A stretch of 11,451 bases of DNA from Candidatus Onthocola stercoravium. Lineage in GTDB: Bacteria; Bacillota_I; Bacilli_A; RF39; UBA660. The translations under genes and the position numbers were made by a program. The stretch's first letter is position 1; every line of letters begins with the position of its first letter. Under the pieces are notes generated by a model. The model was not told where the DNA came from. It worked only from the letters and a program-made list of their open reading frames with translations, and did no database searches. The DNA lies in NCBI GenBank assembly GCA_018711775.1, contig DVHV01000017.1, forward strand, positions 1-11,451, given 5' to 3'. Shown in pieces: positions 6,307 through 11,451 of the stretch.

Positions 6307-7008
6307 ATGGTAAAAATAAATCATTTAGGAATTATTGTCGACGGTAATGGTCGTTGGGCAAAAGAAAAGGGCTTGTCTAGAAGTGAAGGCCATAAGGCTG
6401 GGGCTGAAGCATTAAGAAAAATTATTTTATATTTATCTCATGAAAAACTAGTTAATTATTTAAGTCTTTATGTTTTCTCCACTGAAAATTTTGCTAGACC
6501 TGAAGAAGAAGTTAATTATCTAATGGACCTTTTCTTAAAATGGTTTACAACTGTTAAGAAAGAATATCGTAAAGAAAATATCAAGATATATTTTTCCGGA
6601 CGTAAAGAATATTTAAAGCCAAATATAATCGAAGCCATGGATACTTTAGAACGTGAAACAGAAAATAATGATGGGCTAGTTGTTAACTTTTGTTTAAGTT
6701 ATGGAGGACGAGCTGAAATAGTTGATGCCACTAAAACAATAGTAAAAAAAGTCCAAAATAATGAAATATCATTTGATGATATCAATGAAGACCTATTTAG
6801 CAAAAATTTATCTCATAATCTTCCTGATGTTGATTTTCTAATTCGCACCAGTGGTGAACAAAGGATTAGTAATTTTATGCTTTGGCAAATTTCTTATGCT
6901 GAACTATATTTTCCTAAAGTTTACTTCCCAGACTTTGATCCAGAAGAGTTAGAAAAAGCATTCCAAGAATATGAAAGTAGAGATCGTCGTTTTGGTAAGG
7001 TTAAATAA
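6307..7008 (+). CDS. uppS: Isoprenyl transferase (undecaprenyl diphosphate synthase)
   Basis: This enzyme adds isopentenyl units in cis to farnesyl diphosphate to give the C55 undecaprenyl diphosphate carrier used for peptidoglycan and other envelope polymers. The 233-residue protein has every signature of the cis-prenyltransferase family. These are DGNGRWA with catalytic Asp12 (12-18), STENF (58-62), the NFCLSYGGRAEIVDA block (127-141), and RTSGEQRISNFMLWQ (180-194) followed by Glu199 of the metal and diphosphate site. Small deviations from the usual text (HLGIIVDGN rather than HIAIIMDGN) are conservative. The start has a strong AGGAG. In most bacteria cdsA follows directly. Here the next genes are a small unknown protein two bases downstream and then ldh, so the usual uppS-cdsA-dxr order is lost. 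Confidence 0.96.
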   Translation: MVKINHLGIIVDGNGRWAKEKGLSRSEGHKAGAEALRKIILYLSHEKLVNYLSLYVFSTENFARPEEEVNYLMDLFLKWFTTVKKEYRKENIKIYFSGRKEYLKPNIIEAMDTLERETENNDGLVVNFCLSYGGRAEIVDATKTIVKKVQNNEISFDDINEDLFSKNLSHNLPDVDFLIRTSGEQRISNFMLWQISYAELYFPKVYFPDFDPEELEKAFQEYESRDRRFGKVK

Positions 7009-7010
7009 TT

Positions 7011-7436
7011 ATGAATTTATATAGTAAAATGTTAAATATTCAAAACATAGATACTGAAGATTTAATAAAATCTGCAATTAGTGAAGTAAAAAATGAATTA
7101 CAGGGTTTATCTCCGGAAAGAATGTGTTTTGTTTTCAGTAGTTATTTATATAATGCCCTTTTAAAAAGACATTTATTAGTCCATATAGTTGATACTCATG
7201 ATTTAGGTACTAGTTATCAACATCGTTTTGTTATTATTTATAACGGAATTAATTACTATCTTTGTGATTTAACTTATTCAATGTTTCAAAACTCTTTGTT
7301 TCCTGAATTATTAAGCAATGGATATATGAAATGTGATAGTAATTCGTTAAAAAGTTATTTAGAAATTATCACTAGAGAAGATGTCGATTTAAGTATAGAC
7401 GAAGTATTTAATACAAATAATAACTTAGGAAGGTGA
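7011..7436 (+). CDS. Small protein with a possible transglutaminase/NAT-like Cys-His-Asp triad
   Basis: I cannot name this 141-residue protein. It has no signal peptide or membrane helix and should be cytoplasmic. Cys39 sits at the start of a helix (ERMCFVFSSYLYNALL). His71 starts a strand (HRFVIIYNG), and Asp86 follows in a second strand (YYLCDLTYSMF). Cys on a helix, then His and Asp on adjacent strands, followed by an aromatic-Ser/Thr-x-Phe tail, is the order found in transglutaminase-like and arylamine N-acetyltransferase-like folds. This is pattern inference, not a confirmed family. The protein is smaller than typical members, so it may be a minimal or degenerate version. The start lies two bases after uppS, so it is translated in the same operon. 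An AGGAAGGTG overlapping its own stop serves as the ribosome binding site of ldh. Confidence 0.7.
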   Translation: MNLYSKMLNIQNIDTEDLIKSAISEVKNELQGLSPERMCFVFSSYLYNALLKRHLLVHIVDTHDLGTSYQHRFVIIYNGINYYLCDLTYSMFQNSLFPELLSNGYMKCDSNSLKSYLEIITREDVDLSIDEVFNTNNNLGR

Positions 7437-7440
7437 ATAG

Positions 7441-8334
7441 ATGAATAAAGTTGTAATAATTGGTTGTGGCAATGTTGGTATGAGTTATGCTTATGCTCTA
7501 GTTAATCAAAAGTGCAATGTTGATGAATTGGTTTTAATAGATATTAATAAAGAAAAAGCTAGTGGAGAAGCCGATGATTTAAATCATAGTATCCCGTATT
7601 CTCTCAATAATATGACGATTAAAGCTGGAGATTACCTAGATTGTAAAGATGCATCTATCGTTATGATTGCTGCGGGAGCTAATCAAAATGTCGGAGAATC
7701 TCGCCTTGATTTAATTCACAAAAATACAAATATTTTTAAAAGTATTATTGATAATGTTATGGCTTCTGGATTTAATAATATATTTTTGATAGCTACTAAC
7801 CCAGTTGATGCTATGAGTTATATAACTTATAAACATTCTCATTTATCTGCCTCTAAAATAATTGGTACAGGAACAAGTTTAGATACAGCAAGACTACGCT
7901 ATCTTTTATCACGTAAATTTGAAATATCACCAAAAAATGTCCACGCCTATGTTTTAGGAGAACATGGCGATTCTGAGTTTGTCGCTTGGAGTAGCGCTAT
8001 GATTGGTTCTGTTAAAATTGATACTATGTTAAACCAAAAAGAAAAAGATGCCATCAGTGAAGAAGTTAGAAACTCTGCTTATGAGATAATTAAGAAAAAA
8101 GGTAATACTTCCTATGGTATTGGTATGTGCCTAGTTCGTATTACTAATGCCATCTTAAATGATGAAAATGCTATCATTACAGTCTCAGCTTTAGACAAGG
8201 ATGCATACATTAGTAGCCCTTGTATTATCAATAAACAAGGTATTAAAAGGAGATTAAAAATCGACTTAACTGAAGAAGAACAAGAACTTTACGATAAATC
8301 CAAAGATATAATTAAAAATTCTTTAAAACGTTAA
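7441..8334 (+). CDS. ldh: L-lactate dehydrogenase
   Basis: This cytoplasmic enzyme reduces pyruvate to L-lactate while regenerating NAD+, the last step of lactic fermentation. The 297-residue protein has the NAD-binding GCGNVG at 8-13 and Asp34 at the end of the second strand, which favours NAD over NADP. The substrate loop carries AAGANQNVGESRLD with Gln82, the residue that marks lactate rather than malate dehydrogenase, and Arg88. The catalytic pair is the Asp-Arg of SLDTARLR (about 148-151) and His175 in GEHGD. The ATNPVD and SYGIGMCLVRI blocks are present. It is about 15-20 residues shorter than common LDHs, mainly around VKIDTMLNQKE after the active-site region, but all catalytic residues remain. 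AGGTG at 7431-7435 lies five bases before the start. A strong terminator follows the gene. Confidence 0.95.
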   Translation: MNKVVIIGCGNVGMSYAYALVNQKCNVDELVLIDINKEKASGEADDLNHSIPYSLNNMTIKAGDYLDCKDASIVMIAAGANQNVGESRLDLIHKNTNIFKSIIDNVMASGFNNIFLIATNPVDAMSYITYKHSHLSASKIIGTGTSLDTARLRYLLSRKFEISPKNVHAYVLGEHGDSEFVAWSSAMIGSVKIDTMLNQKEKDAISEEVRNSAYEIIKKKGNTSYGIGMCLVRITNAILNDENAIITVSALDKDAYISSPCIINKQGIKRRLKIDLTEEEQELYDKSKDIIKNSLKR

Positions 8335-8341
8335 TTAAATG

Positions 8342-8381
8342 ACTATTGATGTAAATAATTATGTCAATAGTTTTTATTTTG
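8342..8381 (+). terminator. Intrinsic terminator after ldh
   Basis: ACTATTGA (8342-8349) pairs with TCAATAGT (8364-8371), a perfect 8-bp stem whose interior can extend by wobble and A-T pairs. TTTTATTTTG follows. It closes the uppS-ldh transcription unit. Confidence 0.8.
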
Positions 8382-8401
8382 TAGTAAAATGTAAATGGAG
8401 G
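8361..8401 (+). promoter_or_regulatory. Promoter and RBS for the glycosyltransferase gene
   Basis: TAAAAT at 8385-8390 is a good -10. ATGTCA at 8361-8366 (4 of 6 consensus bases, 18-bp spacer) could be the -35, though it lies within the terminator stem. GGAGG at 8397-8401 is the ribosome binding site, four bases before the ATG. Confidence 0.45.
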
Positions 8402-8405
8402 ATAT

Positions 8406-9446
8406 ATGAAAGTAAGTGTAATTGTACCTGTATATAATAGTGAATTATATTTAAAGGATTGCCTTGATTCTTTAGTTAATCAAACATTAAAAGATTTAGA
8501 AATAATTATTGTCGATGATGCTTCAACTGATAAAAGTTTAAAAATCATTATGGAATATAAAAACAAATATCCTAATATAATAAAAGTATTTCAAAATGAA
8601 CAAAATAAAGGACAAGGAGCTAGTAGAAATGTTGGTCTTTCTTTAGCAACTGGTGAATATATAGGGTTTTTAGATAGTGATGATTATGTTATTCCAACAA
8701 TGTATGAAGAACTTTATGCCGCTACTAAAAAATATGATAATCCGGATGTTGTATCAACTAGACTTACTTTTGTTAAAGATAACGGTTTTTTAGGAAAAAC
8801 ATTTGAACCATACTCTAATGAGTCTTGCTATAGTCCTTTGAAAAATCCGGAACTAGTACTAGATGAATCACCTTCGGTTTGTAATAAAATATTTAAGAAA
8901 GATTCTATTAGCAATAATTTCTTAGAAAATTGTATGTGGGAAGATGTTGCTTTTACTTATGCCAGTTTATTTAATGCTAATAGAATTGTTCATCTTAATA
9001 ATATGGGGTATTATTATCGTAAAAGTGCTACCTCCGGAGTATCGGCGAAAGGTTTCAAATATAATCCAAATTTATTAGATACATTTAAAGTTGCTGATAG
9101 ATTAGAAAATGATACATTAAAAACTGGACGTTTTGAAAAGTTAAAAGAAAGTATTAGATATATGCAGATAGTAACAACTCTCCAAAGAGTAGCAGAAGTA
9201 CTTAATTGGGACGAACCAGAGGATAGGAAAGAAGCATTAATATATGCTATGCATAGGTTAATAATTTGTAATTATGGTGACTGGCGAAACATGGATTTAG
9301 CTTCCCTTTCTATGCGGGTAGGAATCCTTGAATTAGATAAAATAAGAAGTATTGTAGAAAAATATGAAGCAAAATTGGTAGAACCTAACTTAGAGATGCC
9401 GTTCTTACTTTCTGATGAACCAAATAATTTTCCACCCAAAAGATAA
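8406..9446 (+). CDS. Glycosyltransferase family 2 protein
   Basis: This 346-residue protein starts with a classical GT-A fold: VSVIVPVYNSELYLKDCLDSL (residues 3-23), the nucleotide-binding VDDAS (36-40), GQGASRNVGL (69-78) and the metal-binding DSD in FLDSDDYV (90-92). A WED at 178-180, followed by an aromatic-rich GYYYRKS, matches the acceptor-side half of EpsH- and WaaB-like GT2 enzymes. There is no membrane segment, so it should work at the inner membrane face or in the cytosol. It would transfer a sugar from a nucleotide donor to a surface polysaccharide, teichoic acid or glycolipid acceptor. The last ~130 residues are helical and not recognisable. It is flanked by a terminator upstream and an independent MerR-type promoter downstream, so it appears monocistronic. 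The donor and acceptor cannot be predicted. Confidence 0.9.
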   Translation: MKVSVIVPVYNSELYLKDCLDSLVNQTLKDLEIIIVDDASTDKSLKIIMEYKNKYPNIIKVFQNEQNKGQGASRNVGLSLATGEYIGFLDSDDYVIPTMYEELYAATKKYDNPDVVSTRLTFVKDNGFLGKTFEPYSNESCYSPLKNPELVLDESPSVCNKIFKKDSISNNFLENCMWEDVAFTYASLFNANRIVHLNNMGYYYRKSATSGVSAKGFKYNPNLLDTFKVADRLENDTLKTGRFEKLKESIRYMQIVTTLQRVAEVLNWDEPEDRKEALIYAMHRLIICNYGDWRNMDLASLSMRVGILELDKIRSIVEKYEAKLVEPNLEMPFLLSDEPNNFPPKR

Positions 9447-9451
9447 AACAC

Positions 9452-9482
9452 TTGACTTAGAGTAAGGTCTATCTGCTATTAT
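9452..9482 (+). promoter_or_regulatory. MerR-type promoter with 19-bp spacer
   Basis: TTGACT (9452-9457) and an extended -10, TGCTATTAT (-10 hexamer 9477-9482), are separated by 19 bp. This over-long spacing is typical of promoters that MerR-family activators untwist. An imperfect dyad, TAGA-N6-TCTA (9458-9461 and 9468-9471), lies within the spacer. Because the first gene downstream encodes a MerR domain, autoregulation is likely. The start codon is only 17 bases beyond the -10, giving a very short leader. Confidence 0.7.
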
Positions 9483-9499
9483 TAACTTATGGTGATGAA

Positions 9500-10729
9500 A
9501 TGAAGATAAGTGAAGTAAGTGAAAAATATAATATCCCTGCTGATACATTAAGATATTATGAAAAATTTGGTTTAATTGATAATGTTAGTAAAATATCTGG
9601 TGTTAGAAATTATAGTGAAGAAGATTGTTCCAGAATTGAATTTATTATCTGTATGAAACATGCTGGACTAAGTCTAGAAGATATTAAAACTTTTATTAAT
9701 TTAAACAAAGAGGGAGATAAAACAATACCAGCAAGATTAAAGATATTAGAACATCAAAAGAAGATACTTGAGGATGAAATCAAAAACAAAGAAAAAACTC
9801 TGGACTATTTAAATTATAAAATTAATTTATATAAAGGAATGATAATTATGAAATCAAAAGTATATTTTATTAAGGAAATAACTCCTGAAAATATTATTAA
9901 AGCCTATGAAGCATTAGGTAAAAAACTAGAAGGTAAAGTTGCTGTTAAAATGCATTCTGGAGAACATGGCAACCAAAACTATTTAAGACCAGAATTTGTT
10001 CAAGATGTCATAAGACATGTCGGTGGTACAGTTGTAGAATGTAATACTGCTTATGAAGGTGCTAGAAATACAACTGAAAAGCATCGTGAATTAATTAAAG
10101 AACATGAATGGGAAAAATATTTTCCATTTGACTTAATGGATGCAGACGGACCAGACTTAGAATTAGATATTCCAAATGGTAAAATTTTGAAGAAAAACTA
10201 TGTTGGTAAGAATTTAGCCAATTATGATTCAATGATGGTTCTATCTCACTTTAAAGGCCATGCTATGGGTGGTTATGGTGGAGCTTTAAAACAACTTTCT
10301 ATTGGTTGTGCATCATCTGCTGGTAAAACACTAATTCATACTGCTGGAGTAACTGATAATCAATACGAATTATTTAATAACCTGCCAGAACAAGACCATT
10401 TCTTGGAAGCAATGGTTGATGCGGCATCAAGTGTAGTAAATCACTTTAATGGCAATATTGTATACATTAATGTTATGAAAAACATTTCTGTTGATTGCGA
10501 CTGTGATGGTAATGCTTCTGCTCCATGTATGGCTGATGTGGGTATTCTTGCAAGTCTTGATCCAGTAGCAATAGATCAAGCATGCCTAGATTTAGTTTAT
10601 AATAGTACTGACCCAGGTAAAGATAAGCTTATCGAAAGAATTGAATCTCTTCACGGTGTTCACACTGTTGAAGCTGCTGCTGAACTTGGTGTAAGTTCTC
10701 GTGAATATGAACTTATAACAATCGAATAA
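9500..10729 (+). CDS. MerR-family HTH domain fused to a DUF362 domain
   Basis: Residues 1-70 form a MerR-type winged helix (ISEVSEKYNIPADTLRYYEK, then SGVRNYSEED), and residues 80-112 form the usual dimerisation coiled coil. From Met117 (MKSKVYF) the protein is a full-length DUF362 domain (about 290 residues). It contains KMHSGEHGN (150-158), SHFKGHAMGGYGGALKQLSI (249-268) and a Cys cluster of Cys333, Cys335 and Cys343, with Cys362 nearby. Some DUF362 proteins carry iron-sulfur clusters, and the Cys pattern is compatible with metal binding, but the reaction is unknown. DUF362 is usually a separate protein. Here the frame is open through the joint, and Met117 has its own AAAGGA (9833-9838) nine bases upstream. 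Both a fusion and a shorter DUF362-only product could therefore be made. The fusion suggests that the enzyme-like domain senses a ligand or redox state for the regulator. A strong terminator follows. Confidence 0.9.
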   Translation: MKISEVSEKYNIPADTLRYYEKFGLIDNVSKISGVRNYSEEDCSRIEFIICMKHAGLSLEDIKTFINLNKEGDKTIPARLKILEHQKKILEDEIKNKEKTLDYLNYKINLYKGMIIMKSKVYFIKEITPENIIKAYEALGKKLEGKVAVKMHSGEHGNQNYLRPEFVQDVIRHVGGTVVECNTAYEGARNTTEKHRELIKEHEWEKYFPFDLMDADGPDLELDIPNGKILKKNYVGKNLANYDSMMVLSHFKGHAMGGYGGALKQLSIGCASSAGKTLIHTAGVTDNQYELFNNLPEQDHFLEAMVDAASSVVNHFNGNIVYINVMKNISVDCDCDGNASAPCMADVGILASLDPVAIDQACLDLVYNSTDPGKDKLIERIESLHGVHTVEAAAELGVSSREYELITIE

Positions 10730-10737
10730 GTAATGTT

Positions 10738-10770
10738 AACTGTTACATTTTGTAGCAGTTTTTTATTTTG
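10738..10770 (+). terminator. Intrinsic terminator after the MerR-DUF362 gene
   Basis: AACTGTTACA (10738-10747) pairs with TGTAGCAGTT (10751-10760), a 10-bp stem with one G-U pair and a very small T-rich loop. TTTTATTTTG follows. It begins nine bases after the stop codon. Confidence 0.85.
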
Positions 10771-10812
10771 AAGTCGCAGAACAAAAAAGTAGAAAAAACA
10801 AAAATTTACATA

Positions 10813-10860
10813 TCGAAAACGAACAAATGTTATGGTATACTGTATTTAGTTATAGGGGGG
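10813..10860 (+). promoter_or_regulatory. Promoter and RBS for the ORF6N gene
   Basis: TATACT (10836-10841) with TCGAAA (10813-10818, 4 of 6 bases) 17 bp upstream forms a plausible sigma-70-type promoter. A run of six G (10855-10860), six bases before the ATG, acts as ribosome binding site and stands out in this AT-rich DNA. The -35 lies in a small dyad, TCG-AAAA-CGA. Confidence 0.5.
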
Positions 10861-10866
10861 TACAAT

Positions 10867-11451
10867 ATGAATAACTTAGTAAAAGATGAAATTAATATTG
10901 AAGATTTGATTTATGAAATTCGGGGAGTACAAGTAATGCTAGACAGTGATCTAGCTAATCTTTATCAAGTGGAAACCAAAAGAATTAATGAAGCAGTTAG
11001 AAATAATCCTGATAAATTTCCAGAACGTTTTAGTTTTATTTTGACAGATATGGAGACATCAAACTTGAGGTCGAAAATTTCGACTTCAAAAATGCATGGT
11101 GGAAGAAGATATGCTATAAGAGTTTTCACAGAACAAGGAGTAGCTATGCTTGCTACAATATTAAAATCAAAAGTAGCAACAAAAATAAGCATCAACATAA
11201 TGGATGCGTTTGTTGCAATGCGAAAATTTATTTCTAATAATTTACTTGAACAAAGATATATAAATAATTTAGTGATAGAACATGATTCGCAAATTAAATT
11301 ATTACAAGATTCGTTTCAGAAATTTGAAGAGAAGAAAGAGGTTAATGAAATATATTTTGATGGTCAAATATATGATGCTTATTTCAAGATACAAGAGATA
11401 TTTAAGGAAGCAAAAAGTAAGTTAGTAATAATAGATTCTTATGCTGATAAT
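10867..11451 (+). CDS. ORF6N-domain protein (phage/antirepressor-like), truncated at the window edge
   Basis: A single open frame of 195 codons runs from the ATG at 10867 to the last base without a stop, so the C-terminus is missing. Residues about 14-100 form an ORF6N (KilA-N-related) DNA-binding domain. They include IRGVQVMLDSDLANLYQVET, the NNPDKFPERFSF segment, and NLRSKISTS with GGRRYAIRVFTEQGVAMLAT, all typical of the family. A coiled-coil-like stretch follows (about 125-165). A second domain then begins with YFDGQIYDAYFKIQEIFKEA and LVIIDSYADN. I recall similar C-terminal modules in chromosomal ORF6N proteins, and they may be phospholipase-D-like, but too little is visible to judge. 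ORF6N proteins are found in phages and in mobile or defence-linked loci, so this may mark the start of an accessory region to the right. Confidence 0.88.
   Translation, partial: MNNLVKDEINIEDLIYEIRGVQVMLDSDLANLYQVETKRINEAVRNNPDKFPERFSFILTDMETSNLRSKISTSKMHGGRRYAIRVFTEQGVAMLATILKSKVATKISINIMDAFVAMRKFISNNLLEQRYINNLVIEHDSQIKLLQDSFQKFEEKKEVNEIYFDGQIYDAYFKIQEIFKEAKSKLVIIDSYADN

Noticed and set aside
9836..9852. MerR-DUF362 fusion as a simple lost stop codon caused by sequencing error
   Set aside because: There is no near-stop frameshift signature. The frame is the same on both sides and the linker codons look normal. An error cannot be fully excluded, so the point is kept as a refutation test rather than the main reading.
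1..11451. tRNA or rRNA genes, CRISPR arrays, insertion sequences, origins
   Set aside because: All non-coding gaps are shorter than 150 bases. They contain only promoter-, operator- and terminator-like elements. No cloverleaf, repeat-spacer series, transposase or terminal inverted repeat was seen.

Overview
The window is AT-rich (roughly 30% GC by eye) and uses the standard genetic code: TGA is a real stop, for example at the end of gltX. Shine-Dalgarno sites are strong. Protein families and codon use point to a low-GC Firmicutes/Bacillota-type bacterium, perhaps one of the uncultured gut Bacilli related to RF39 or Erysipelotrichales. That placement is inference from sequence style only.

Layout. 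At 1-244 lies the end of a small unknown gene. It converges on a tandem-HTH (XRE) regulator on the minus strand (232-672), and a 13-bp hairpin in the shared 3' region can terminate both. Divergent from the regulator is a membrane-anchored surface protein (784-1792). Its coding sequence is split into two frames. Its C-terminal end carries a short GC-rich block of NNC codons that looks like the variable repeat of a diversity-generating retroelement (DGR). Two copies of TTTGCCAATTT lie in the divergent promoter region. A tightly overlapping housekeeping operon follows: gltX, a small membrane-anchored protein, cysS and a D,D-carboxypeptidase (1847-6237). A second unit holds uppS, a small protein with a possible Cys-His-Asp triad, and L-lactate dehydrogenase (6307-8334). 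A terminator separates it from a GT2 glycosyltransferase (8406-9446). Next is a MerR-DUF362 fusion gene under a promoter with the 19-bp spacer typical of MerR control (9500-10729). The window ends inside an ORF6N-domain (phage/antirepressor-like) gene running off the right edge (10867-11451).

How it fits together. The centre is core metabolism: charging of Glu and Cys tRNAs, peptidoglycan trimming, the lipid carrier for wall synthesis, fermentation, and envelope sugar transfer. Both ends are accessory. The left end is the most notable. It holds a putative DGR target protein with no reverse transcriptase or template repeat in the window, so diversification would have to act in trans from elsewhere in the genome. 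The reading frame of this copy is broken, so it may be a decayed or silent target.
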